9,152 nt of DNA from Hyphomicrobium sp. (lineage in GTDB: Bacteria > Pseudomonadota > Alphaproteobacteria > Rhizobiales > Hyphomicrobiaceae). The position numbers and the translations under genes are program-made. The notes under the pieces are model-generated. The model was given only the letters and a program-made list of their open reading frames with translations, did no database searches and was not told the DNA's origin. Location: NCBI GenBank assembly GCA_030609245.1, contig JAUWCP010000088.1, positions 1 to 9,152 on the forward strand, written 5' to 3'. Positions 1 through 5,943 of the stretch are shown here, in pieces (position 1 is the stretch's first letter; every line of letters starts with the position of its first letter).

Positions 1-221
1 GCCTTCTTGAAACCGCGGCGCGCCATACTGCTGTGTTGAATGGCGAAGAGGCCCAGAAGCAGGACGTTGACGATCAACGCCTCACCTAGAGGTCCCACCG
101 ATCCGCTGTCGATGGACTTCGGGACCCAGTAGTTGCCAACAAAACCAATCGCATAAGCGATGCTCGCCATTGCGATTAGGTAGGCGACAATGCCGTATAA
201 GAGGATCAAGACGGGGCCCAT
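1..221 (-). CDS. mddA: MddA-like membrane methyltransferase, N-terminal part (cut by window edge)
   Basis: The reading frame starts at ATG 221 and runs off the left edge after 73 codons. A good ribosome site, GGGAGG, sits 5 bases before the ATG. The protein begins with a long hydrophobic helix (about residues 3-28), then a loop containing VPKSIDSG (about 34-41), then a second helix (about 46-62) ending in QHSSMARRGFKK. Two helices, the VPK-IDSG loop and the QHS-MAR-GFK segment resemble, from memory, the start of methanethiol S-methyltransferases (MddA) and the wider NnrU / isoprenylcysteine methyltransferase-like membrane family. MddA methylates methanethiol with S-adenosylmethionine to give dimethyl sulfide. 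The SAM-binding C-terminal part is outside the window, so the substrate is inferred from N-terminal resemblance only. It is the last of three minus-strand genes, 96 bases after the glycerate kinase gene. Confidence 0.62.
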   Translation of the reverse strand, partial: MGPVLILLYGIVAYLIAMASIAYAIGFVGNYWVPKSIDSGSVGPLGEALIVNVLLLGLFAIQHSSMARRGFKK

Positions 222-317
222 GGGCGCCTCCCGACGACGATGGTCAAATCGCTCAGATCCGCGATCGAGTTGTCATACTAGTCCTGGATCGTCAGTTGAG
301 CCACCCGCCCCCGCCAA

Positions 318-1478
318 CTAGCGTCGCTTCTTAGGCATGCGCTGGCCTATGATGATCAGACGTGCCACGCGCTCAGCGGCATCTTGCAGATATTGGCGTG
401 ATTTCCCGATCGCCTCTTCAAGCGGCATCGCATTGGGCGTTGCCGTCTCCAGCCCATCTATGCCGTGGGCGAACACGCCGGCTGCGTCGTCGGCCAGCCC
501 GCCGCCGATTGCGACCACCGGCACTCCAAGCTTGCGCGCGACCGCGGCTACACCCGATGGCGTCTTGCCGAACGCGGTTTGGGAATCCACGCGGCCCTCG
601 CCTGTGATCGCGAGGTCGGCGCCCCTCAAGTGCTTCTCCAAACCGGTGTGAGAGACGACAAGCTCGACGCCACGCTTCAAGGTCGCATTGGTGAAAGCCA
701 AGAGGCCCGCAGCCATGCCGCCGCCGGCCCCGGCACCGGGCTCGTCTGCAATATCGGCGAACAGGTCGCGTTTAATGATCCGGGCAAAGTGTTCCAGGTT
801 TTTGTCGAGCTGCTCGATCATTTCAGGCGTCGCGCCCTTCTGCTTACCATAGATGTGCGAGGCTCCATTCTCTCCGCACAAAGGGTTCGTGACGTCACAG
901 GCGACGCTTATGCGCACGCGGCTGAGGCCAGGGTTGGCCTGAGTCATATCAATTGCGGTAACCTCGGCGAGCCTGCCGCCGCCAAGCGGTTCCGTGATCG
1001 GCACGCCCCCCGCGTTGTGGAAGCGCGCGCCAAGCGCTTGGGCGAACCCGGCACCCGCATCGTTTGTCGCCGATCCGCCGATGCCGATGATGATTTCTTT
1101 CACGCCGCGATTGATGGCATCGGCAATGAGCTCGCCGGTGCCGAACGTGGTCGCACGTAGGGGATCGCGCTGATCCTTAGGGACAAGGGGGAGGCCGGAC
1201 GCCTCGGCCATCTCGATGACGGCAATGTTTGCGTCGCCGAGCAAGCCATAGGATGCCTGGACCTTATCACCGAGCGGCCCTGTCACCTCGCACTTGATGA
1301 TCTGGCCGCCAGTGGCGTCCACCAGCGACTGCACCGTGCCTTCGCCGCCGTCGGCCATGGGCACCTTGACGTATTCGGCATCGGGCCAGACCCGCTTCAA
1401 GCCGGTCTCAATCTCGCTCGCAACCTCCAGAGACGTCAGGTTCTCTTTGAAGGAGTCGGGTGCAATTACAATCTTCAT
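318..1478 (-). CDS. glxK: Glycerate kinase, type I (GlxK/GarK family)
   Basis: This 386-residue protein should phosphorylate D-glycerate with ATP, in this family normally giving 2-phosphoglycerate, in glyoxylate, glycolate or glucarate breakdown in the cytoplasm. Visible family blocks are IAPDSFKENLTS at residues 5-16, PMADGGEGT at 40-48, GIGGSATNDAGAGF at 132-145 (a glycine-rich loop), the GAGAGGGMAAGLLAF block around 248-262, and ITGEGRVDSQTAFGKTP at 291-307. Length is typical, so the gene looks intact. The frame is open upstream to 1589, but the extra 37 residues are basic and unlike the family; the ATG at 1478 puts MKIVIAPDSFKE at the N-terminus, where homologues begin. The ribosome site is weak (AGAAGAAAG). 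The gene lies 140 bases after the FAD oxidase and before the MddA-like gene on the same strand. The physiological substrate source is not indicated by these neighbours. Confidence 0.93.
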   Translation of the reverse strand: MKIVIAPDSFKENLTSLEVASEIETGLKRVWPDAEYVKVPMADGGEGTVQSLVDATGGQIIKCEVTGPLGDKVQASYGLLGDANIAVIEMAEASGLPLVPKDQRDPLRATTFGTGELIADAINRGVKEIIIGIGGSATNDAGAGFAQALGARFHNAGGVPITEPLGGGRLAEVTAIDMTQANPGLSRVRISVACDVTNPLCGENGASHIYGKQKGATPEMIEQLDKNLEHFARIIKRDLFADIADEPGAGAGGGMAAGLLAFTNATLKRGVELVVSHTGLEKHLRGADLAITGEGRVDSQTAFGKTPSGVAAVARKLGVPVVAIGGGLADDAAGVFAHGIDGLETATPNAMPLEEAIGKSRQYLQDAAERVARLIIIGQRMPKKRR

Positions 1479-1582
1479 TAGGCGCTTTCTTCTGGCGGCG
1501 GCTTCGTAGCTGAGGGCTACTAATCCGAGACATGATAGGGGGAAAGACCGCACCGTGTCGCGCCGCCGCTTTCCCGATGCGC

Positions 1583-1596
1583 GTTTCACCTGAAAC
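1583..1596. promoter_or_regulatory. Inverted repeat before glxK, possible operator
   Basis: GTTTCA-CC-TGAAAC is a perfect 6+6 inverted repeat with a 2-base centre. It lies 23 bases beyond the stop codon of the FAD oxidase gene and 105 bases before the chosen start of glxK. The symmetry suits a dimeric repressor or activator, which would let glxK be regulated apart from the oxidase. There is no T-tract, so it does not look like a terminator. No regulator gene is adjacent, and short palindromes also occur by chance. Confidence 0.3.
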
Positions 1597-1618
1597 CGGC
1601 GCTGCTCTTAAGACACAG

Positions 1619-3100
1619 CTAGGCGATGGGCATATCGTCCAGTAGATCGGCGAAATAGCGACTGAGCAAGCGGTCGTCGGGGTCCCACTTGGCCCGCACT
1701 CGTGCAAATTCCTCCCACCGTTTCCCGTATGACTTTCGTACCTGGACTGCGGTGAGGTGCTTAGTCTGGTTGAACAGGGGGTGGCCGTTGCGGTCGCTGC
1801 AAAATACGTTAAACGCCTTGAGGAATTCCTCCCACTCGGGTCCGCCTGTAGACACGGGATCAATACTCAAGGCATCGCTATCGTGCGTATAAGACAAGAG
1901 TGCCTTGCGGTCTTGAACGATGCGGTAACCCACAGCGGGCAGATTGCAGCGAAAACCGGTTTGCTCCGCATACTCATTGCAAAAGCGGAAGTAGGCCTCA
2001 AGCGTGTCGAAGTAACCATCCTCTTCAAATGACCACATGGAAAAGACGAACTTGTTGTCACCAGGGTCGTCGACGTGACGGATGATCTGTGCTTGCGGCA
2101 GGGTAAGCTTTCCGCCGACTAGCAAGCACATGCCGCGACGCATAAGCCGGTCGTAGAAGCGGATCAGCGCACGCTCGATTGCGGCGGTCGGCGAAATGCG
2201 CCGGATTGAAAGTACGAACAAGGGGCCGTATTTGCGCCAGAAGGCGTTGCGTAGCCACCAGCCGCCTGATGACGTCGGCTTGGCGTCGGGCTCCTCGCGG
2301 CGCACCTCGAGCACCACACTGTCCGCAAAAGGATAGAAGTACATCATCAGCGCGTAGTTCTGCGCGATAAGCTCCGGCACGGCTGCGCGGAACTCGGCAA
2401 GCGTGTAGGCGCGGTGCTCAGCGAAGAGAGCGGTAATAGGTTGGGTCTTTAGAGTCACCTCCACGACGACGCCGAGCAGACCATAGCTCAATCGCAACAG
2501 TCGCATCTCCTCAGGGTGTTCGTCTTCGGTGAAGCTGCACACCATTCCATCGGTCTTTACAACCTTGACGCCGGAGACGAACGAACTCACCTGTCCGTAA
2601 TGCGAGCTGCCAATGAGCGAGCTGTCCTTCGTCGCCGCGCAGGCGATCGCGCCTAAGGTGATGGTGCCGATCTCGGTATTGATGTGGAACTGCCGGTCGT
2701 GACGGGCGAGCTCTTCAGCCACATCGATATAAAGCGCGCCGGCCTCGGCGGTGACGAAATCGGGACCAATTTCCAAGATGCGCGTCATGCTGGTCATGTC
2801 GAGCATCGTTCCGCCGTCATCGGCGGAGCAGGGGGCAGGTGAGTGCAGCTTGCCGACGGCGCGCACGGGAGAGGGATACGTCGACGTATCGGATACAACG
2901 CGCACGACGTCCTCGATCGTGCGTGGTTGCACGATCACGGCGGGCCGGTAGGTGACCCCATGGTCCCAGTTGGAAACACTGGCCGGTCCGGGCCGTTGTT
3001 CAGGTGCCTCTCCGTCTGCCGCCGCCTGTCTTAAAGTCGACCGGGTACGCTTCTCTGGTTCGGCAACGACCACAGGCGATGTCTGAGGGAAAGGCTTCAT
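1619..3100 (-). CDS. FAD-linked oxidase of the VAO/PCMH family (gulono/arabinono-lactone oxidase-like)
   Basis: A 493-residue flavoprotein. Residues 1-43 form a Pro/Glu/Arg-rich leader without a signal peptide. The FAD-binding PCMH domain spans about 54-220: YRPAVIVQPRTIEDVVRVV (51-69), RAVGKLHSPAPCS (80-92) and the second nucleotide-contact region GTITLGAIACAATKDSS (145-161) followed by SSHYGQVSSFVSGVKVV (165-181). His86 in the KLHS motif corresponds to the histidine that in L-gulono-lactone and alditol oxidases carries FAD covalently; that linkage here is inferred. The C-terminal half ends with NQTKHLT and WDPDDRLLSRYFADLL, the usual closing element of sugar-lactone and alditol oxidases. 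It should therefore oxidise a hydroxyl-bearing sugar lactone or polyol, but the substrate cannot be read from the sequence. The start at 3100 is preceded by GAGGTGG about 14 bases upstream, slightly distant. It is the first gene of the left minus-strand group. Confidence 0.85.
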   Translation of the reverse strand: MKPFPQTSPVVVAEPEKRTRSTLRQAAADGEAPEQRPGPASVSNWDHGVTYRPAVIVQPRTIEDVVRVVSDTSTYPSPVRAVGKLHSPAPCSADDGGTMLDMTSMTRILEIGPDFVTAEAGALYIDVAEELARHDRQFHINTEIGTITLGAIACAATKDSSLIGSSHYGQVSSFVSGVKVVKTDGMVCSFTEDEHPEEMRLLRLSYGLLGVVVEVTLKTQPITALFAEHRAYTLAEFRAAVPELIAQNYALMMYFYPFADSVVLEVRREEPDAKPTSSGGWWLRNAFWRKYGPLFVLSIRRISPTAAIERALIRFYDRLMRRGMCLLVGGKLTLPQAQIIRHVDDPGDNKFVFSMWSFEEDGYFDTLEAYFRFCNEYAEQTGFRCNLPAVGYRIVQDRKALLSYTHDSDALSIDPVSTGGPEWEEFLKAFNVFCSDRNGHPLFNQTKHLTAVQVRKSYGKRWEEFARVRAKWDPDDRLLSRYFADLLDDMPIA

Positions 3101-3129
3101 GGTTTTACTCAGACCACCTCAATCTCAGC

Positions 3130-3145
3130 AGTTCAACTTTGAACT
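3130..3145. promoter_or_regulatory. Inverted repeat upstream of the FAD oxidase, possible operator
   Basis: AGTTCAA-CT-TTGAACT is a perfect 7+7 inverted repeat with a 2-base centre, starting 30 bases upstream of the oxidase start codon. Position and symmetry suit an operator for a dimeric regulator (MarR-type operators are often of this size and AT/GC style). No T-tract follows and no regulator gene is next to it, so the binding protein is unknown. Confidence 0.4.
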
Positions 3146-3280
3146 ACTTTATTGGTTGGTGCCCTCTTAGCTCCCGCAACAACCCCTTCAGTATCAGCGT
3201 GCAGAACAAGTCAAGTGCAACGTGTCAAGCGAGGAAAGTCTGCTTTCGGCACCAATGCTAAAGGATTGGTAAAAGTAAGT

Positions 3281-3300
3281 CGGGAGCCCAAGGGCTCCCG
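3281..3300 (-). terminator. Hairpin terminator after ctrA
   Basis: CGGGAGCCC-AA-GGGCTCCCG is a perfect 9-base-pair inverted repeat 33 bases beyond the ctrA stop codon. Read on the minus strand it is followed by ACTTACTTTTACC, a modest T-rich stretch, and then by a second weaker stem (ACCAAT at 3251-3256 with ATTGGT at 3265-3270). This fits a rho-independent terminator closing the ctrA transcript before the oxidase gene, although the T-tract is interrupted. Confidence 0.7.
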
Positions 3301-3332
3301 AAAGCAATTGCGTTACGTTGCGTGTGTCGGTG

Positions 3333-4031
3333 TTAGGCGACAGCTATTGTGTCGTCGCTGGGATCGCGAAGCACGTAGCCGCGGCCCCAAACCGTCTCGA
3401 TGTAGTGCTGGCCTCCGGTGGCGGCCAGCAGCTTCTTGCGCAACTTGCAGATGAAGACGTCGATGATCTTGAGCTCGGGCTCGTCCATGCCACCATAGAG
3501 ATGATTGAGGAACATCTCTTTGGTGAGCGTGGTGCCCTTACGCAGCGAGAGCAGCTCGAGCATCTGGTATTCCTTGCCGGTAAGGTGCACGCGCTGACCA
3601 TTAACGTCGACCGTCTTCGTGTCGAGGTTAACCCGCAGATTGCCGGTCTCGATGACCGACTGCGCATGGCCCTTGGAGCGGCGTATGATGGCATGGATAC
3701 GGGCGACCAGCTCGTCTTTATGAAAGGGCTTGGTCATGTAGTCGTCGGCACCGAAGCCCAGGCCGCGCACCTTGTCTTCAATGCCGGCAAGCCCCGAAAG
3801 AATAAGAATGGGTGTACCGACCTTGGCGATCCTCAGAGTCTTGAGAACCTCATAGCCGCTCATATCTGGCAAGTTTAGATCGAGTAATATGATATCGTAA
3901 TCGTAGAGTTTTCCGAGGTCTACGCCCTCTTCCCCGAGGTCGGTGGTGTAAACATTAAAGCCCTCGGACTGGAGCATAAGTTCAATGCTCTGCGCCGTTG
4001 CGTTATCATCCTCGATCAAAAGAACTCTCAT
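3333..4031 (-). CDS. ctrA: CtrA, cell-cycle response regulator
   Basis: CtrA is the OmpR-type master regulator of the alphaproteobacterial cell cycle. Phosphorylated through the CckA-ChpT relay, it activates flagellar, division and methylation genes, and in Caulobacter it silences the replication origin. The 232 residues show a receiver domain with the acidic pair Glu7/Asp8-Asp9, phosphoacceptor Asp51 in LLDLNLPDMSG, switch Ser79 and Lys101 in YMTKPF. A linker then leads to a winged-helix domain (about 125-224) with VHLTGKEYQMLELLSLRKG, the recognition helix region KIIDVFICKLRKKL and VWGRGYVLRDP. All expected residues are present and length is canonical. The C-terminus ends in Val-Ala; Caulobacter CtrA ends in Ala-Ala, which ClpXP reads, so a similar degron is possible. 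AAGGAA lies 6 bases before the start. A hairpin terminator follows, and a CtrA-box-like site lies upstream. Confidence 0.97.
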   Translation of the reverse strand: MRVLLIEDDNATAQSIELMLQSEGFNVYTTDLGEEGVDLGKLYDYDIILLDLNLPDMSGYEVLKTLRIAKVGTPILILSGLAGIEDKVRGLGFGADDYMTKPFHKDELVARIHAIIRRSKGHAQSVIETGNLRVNLDTKTVDVNGQRVHLTGKEYQMLELLSLRKGTTLTKEMFLNHLYGGMDEPELKIIDVFICKLRKKLLAATGGQHYIETVWGRGYVLRDPSDDTIAVA

Positions 4032-4133
4032 GATCGTTCCTTTTGCCTGCCGCTTGCGGCGCGTTCGTTGAGCCGAAGAGACTGCCCGCTTTCTCTCATG
4101 GCTAAGTGTTAGTTACGAAGCTACCCGTCATAA

Positions 4134-4149
4134 GTTAACAAACCCTAAT
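4134..4149 (-). promoter_or_regulatory. CtrA-box-like site upstream of ctrA
   Basis: On the minus strand the site reads ATTA-GGGTTTG-TTAAC, one mismatch from the CtrA consensus TTAA-N7-TTAAC. It lies 103-118 bases before the ctrA start, where an autoregulatory site would be expected because CtrA controls its own promoter in Caulobacter. A weaker match, CTAA-GTGTTAG-TTAC, lies closer to the gene at about 4102-4116. I see no GANTC methylation site within about 150 bases upstream of ctrA; the nearest are GAATC at 4418 and 4442. Confidence 0.5.
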
Positions 4150-4152
4150 TAA

Positions 4153-4349
4153 GTCTTGCGTATCGCCCCAACACAAACACCATGGCGATAGACTTCCCCG
4201 CTGCAACTTCTTCATACCGGCATACGCAAGACAGGCGGCATTGCCCCGCTGCCGGCACAAAGACAGCGTTCGCGGTCAACAGACCGCGCCAACCCAACCG
4301 AAAATTTGCTTGCGTACCTTCGAACACCGCGAGCGGTCTCGACAACCGC
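4153..4349. other. Gap between ctrA and fliJ with nested complementary segments
   Basis: The 683 bases between ctrA and fliJ hold no recognisable gene, but this part is rich in self-complementary pieces. GTCTTGCGTAT (4153-4163) pairs perfectly with ATACGCAAGAC (4222-4232). The inner TACGCAAG of that right arm can instead pair with CTTGCGTA at 4309-4316. CGCGGTC (4271-4277) and GACCGCG (4282-4288) form a 7-base-pair stem with an AACA loop. ACCGC (4326-4330), GCGGT (4333-4337) and ACCGC (4345-4349) offer competing short stems, and GCGGTC at 4333-4338 can also pair with the GACCGC of the previous stem. Mutually exclusive stems resemble a leader or small RNA, but no promoter is clear, and chance complementarity in GC-rich DNA is possible. 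Reading frames here look non-coding. Confidence 0.3.
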
Positions 4350-4446
4350 CACTGCTTCGCGATTGGACCGGAGATCCGAGCGATGCAGGGTGCGCCGTTC
4401 AAGCCCAAAGCGCTTGCGAATCAAGAGGTAACAGAATTCGCGAATC

Positions 4447-4471
4447 GGCCCTAGGGGCTGAGGCCTTTTTT
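4447..4471 (+). terminator. Weak terminator-like element
   Basis: GGCC (4447-4450) and GGCC (4462-4465) can form a 4-base-pair stem around an 11-base loop, followed directly by six T residues on the plus strand. The stem is short, so this is only a candidate. If real, it would end a transcript from the structured gap before fliJ. Confidence 0.25.
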
Positions 4472-4516
4472 CTCGCCAGATCCGTACTATTTTAAAGGGA
4501 ACGATCTTTGCGTGGC

Positions 4517-4531
4517 TTTACCGCAACTTAA
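4517..4531 (+). promoter_or_regulatory. CtrA-box-like site upstream of fliJ
   Basis: TTTA-CCGCAAC-TTAA differs at one base from TTAA-N7-TTAA. It lies 184 bases before the fliJ ATG and just before a possible small ORF at 4535. Flagellar genes are classic CtrA targets, which gives the match some meaning, but a one-mismatch site in AT-richer intergenic DNA can arise by chance. Confidence 0.3.
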
Positions 4532-4534
4532 TGG

Positions 4535-4687
4535 ATGTATGTCAGATTTTGTGCGAAGAAGACGGGTCGCTTGCGGCCCTCTCAAATAGGCCTTCGCGAT
4601 GCCGGCGCGGAGCGGGGGCAGGGACGGCTCCGAAAGGCGCTCGGGGCGCAGGTCCTGGCAGAGTTCTTGGTTGGCGCGCCAGAGTAA
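4535..4687 (+). CDS. Possible small ORF before fliJ, no recognised family
   Basis: A frame of 50 codons from ATG 4535 to TAA 4685-4687, ending 27 bases before the fliJ start. Its second half (around GLRDAGAERGQGRLRKALG, ending LAEFLVGAPE) shows strong third-position G/C use in this frame, unlike the first half, which suggests either a genuine small protein or the tail of a decayed gene. No Shine-Dalgarno site is obvious at the ATG. I do not recognise the protein, and it does not visibly match the C-terminus of FliI, the gene I would expect here. Overlapping open frames exist in this stretch, so the call is weak. Confidence 0.2.
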   Translation: MYVRFCAKKTGRLRPSQIGLRDAGAERGQGRLRKALGAQVLAEFLVGAPE

Positions 4688-4714
4688 GTTCGAGTGAGTA
4701 CAGGGTTTCGAACC

Positions 4715-5095
4715 ATGAAGTCACGTGAGGCAGCGGTCAGACTGAAGCGCTTTGAAGCAGACGAGAAAGCGCGAAAAGTGGCCGAACTTGAGCATATGAT
4801 CCGCGAGTTTGAGGGCATGGCAAGTGACCTTGACCGGCAGGTCAAGGCTGAAGAAGAGCGTACGGGGGTTAAAGATCCCACCCATTTTGCCTATTCGACC
4901 TTCGCTAGGTCTGCGGGCCAGCGCCGCGACAACCTCCACAGCTCCGTGGTCGGACTGATGGCCAAGCTCGAAGCGGCTCAGCGTGAGCGCGACGACGCGC
5001 TGGAGCAGCTGAGCCTTGCCGATGCGCCTGCAACGCGCGAGGAGCTGCGCACCCGCCGGCGTGCAGAGCGCTCAGCCAGCGCCACTCTGCGCTAG
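4715..5095 (+). CDS. fliJ: FliJ-like flagellar export chaperone
   Basis: A 126-residue, highly charged, almost wholly helical protein. FliJ is the coiled-coil stalk and chaperone-escort of the flagellar type III export ATPase FliI. The N-terminus MKSREAAVRLKRFEADEKAR, the EFEGMASDLDRQV segment (about 31-43) and the HFAYSTFARSAGQRRDNL stretch (about 57-74) agree with FliJ proteins of Hyphomicrobiales as I remember them. Heptad-like charge and hydrophobic patterning covers about residues 5-110, with an Arg-rich tail. The frame opens at GTG 4694, but ATG 4715 puts MKSRE at the N-terminus as in homologues, with AGGG 9 bases before it. The expected partner gene fliI is absent upstream. The gene faces away from ctrA, and CtrA normally controls flagellar genes, so CtrA regulation is plausible. 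Confidence 0.75.
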   Translation: MKSREAAVRLKRFEADEKARKVAELEHMIREFEGMASDLDRQVKAEEERTGVKDPTHFAYSTFARSAGQRRDNLHSSVVGLMAKLEAAQRERDDALEQLSLADAPATREELRTRRRAERSASATLR

Positions 5096-5237
5096 GTGCG
5101 GCGCAAGGCTCGCCGTTCCCCTGCGGCCCATTTTCTCGCACGGCAATGCCTGCCCCAATTCCGCCCTGTAAGACAGTCTTGTGCTCGCCACTTCCGCGTG
5201 CCAACCAAACTCGCGATGAATGGGGTTGCCTAAGGCA

Positions 5238-5264
5238 TTGCACAGGTGTCTGCCCGCGTATGTT
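5238..5264 (+). promoter_or_regulatory. Weak promoter candidate for the lipoprotein gene
   Basis: TTGCAC (5238-5243) and TATGTT (5259-5264) resemble -35 and -10 boxes, but the 15-base spacing is short. They lie 33 bases before the lipoprotein start. A perfect palindrome TGCCT-A-AGGCA (5227-5237) sits immediately upstream. Nothing else is evident in the 201-base gap after fliJ. Confidence 0.25.
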
Positions 5265-5296
5265 ATTGGGACCAAGCTCTAACCAGATCAAACACA

Positions 5297-5848
5297 ATGC
5301 TGCGAGCGGGCCTCATCTGTTCCAACATCGGCGCCACGGTCTGCCTGGTATTAGGCGGATGCTCGGGTTTGAACCTTTCTGAGCTGGCGCCGGAGAGCAC
5401 CGGGTCGTTGCACGAAGCCCCGATCGTCGGGACTCCGACGGACATTTATGCCCGCGTGGCGCGTGGTGCCTTGGCCTGCTGGTTTGGAAAGGCTGGCCCA
5501 CTTAGGGACGCATACGTCTACCACGCCGATGCCGAGCCCCCAGCCAAAGGCGGCAAAGCGAAAATCGTCATTCATGAGCGAAATTCCAGCACGGAAAACC
5601 CTCGGGGCTTGCGCGCCTTTCGCATCTCGATTGCGCCCGACGGTGAGTCCTCAAAGATCAGCATCGAGAACCTGAAACTGCCCGAACCGCTTAGCAAGTC
5701 GATGGAAAACGATGTGCACCGCTGGGCACGAGGCGACATCGGTTGTGTCGATTCCAACACTAATGGCGGATGGGTGCCTAAGTCGCCTGAGGCGCCGAAG
5801 CCGAAGAAGAAGCCGCCAGGTAAAAAGGGCAGCGAACGTGCGACCTGA
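5297..5848 (+). CDS. Small predicted lipoprotein of unknown function
   Basis: A 183-residue protein with a lipoprotein signal: an N-terminal hydrophobic segment and the lipobox LGGC, placing the lipidated Cys at residue 22. The mature part contains TPTDIYARVARGALACWFG, a block with YHADAEPPAKGGKAKIVIHER, a strand-rich RAFRISI and IENLKLPEP region, and two further cysteines (in ACWFG and GDIGC) that could form a disulfide in the periplasm. The last 20 or so residues are Lys/Pro-rich and probably disordered. Start ATG 5297 is chosen over an upstream GTG at 5246 because it gives a clean signal peptide; the ribosome site is weak. It looks like a conserved lipoprotein family of Hyphomicrobiales, but I know no function. 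It sits between fliJ and sciP, so an envelope role linked to the cell cycle is only a guess from position. Confidence 0.8.
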   Translation: MLRAGLICSNIGATVCLVLGGCSGLNLSELAPESTGSLHEAPIVGTPTDIYARVARGALACWFGKAGPLRDAYVYHADAEPPAKGGKAKIVIHERNSSTENPRGLRAFRISIAPDGESSKISIENLKLPEPLSKSMENDVHRWARGDIGCVDSNTNGGWVPKSPEAPKPKKKPPGKKGSERAT

Positions 5849-5897
5849 CATCGACGCGCGGGCGCCAAAAAACTGTGTTCACCCATATCGGACGTAA

Positions 5898-5922
5898 CGC
5901 CAAGAGCCACAGGCTCAAGGCG
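5898..5922. terminator. Symmetric hairpin between the lipoprotein gene and sciP
   Basis: CGCC-AA-GAGCC-ACA-GGCTC-AA-GGCG folds into two stems of 4 and 5 base pairs separated by a symmetric AA/AA internal loop, with a 3-base apical loop. It lies between the converging lipoprotein and sciP genes, where a two-way terminator is expected. Neither side has an immediate T-tract; on the minus strand six T residues occur about 30 bases further on. Termination is therefore plausible but unproven. Confidence 0.4.
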
Positions 5923-5943
5923 CTCAAATCGGTGAAGCCCTTC

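Noticed and set aside
465..1160. Plus-strand open frame of 231 codons opposite glxK
   Set aside because: It is the complement of conserved glycerate kinase motifs and has no recognisable domain or ribosome site.
1479..1589. N-terminal extension of glxK by 37 codons
   Set aside because: The extension is basic and unlike the family, and the conserved N-terminus begins exactly at the ATG at 1478.
3210..3229. Direct repeat GTCAAG at 14-base spacing
   Set aside because: Two copies of a six-base motif are easily explained by chance, and they lie away from a clear promoter.
3318..3878. Plus-strand open frame of 186 codons opposite ctrA
   Set aside because: It is a shadow of ctrA, whose every domain is intact on the other strand.
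4145..4454. Overlapping open frames on both strands in the ctrA-fliJ gap (about 70-90 codons)
   Set aside because: No family resemblance, no ribosome site and no consistent coding-like codon use; structured or plain intergenic DNA is a better reading.
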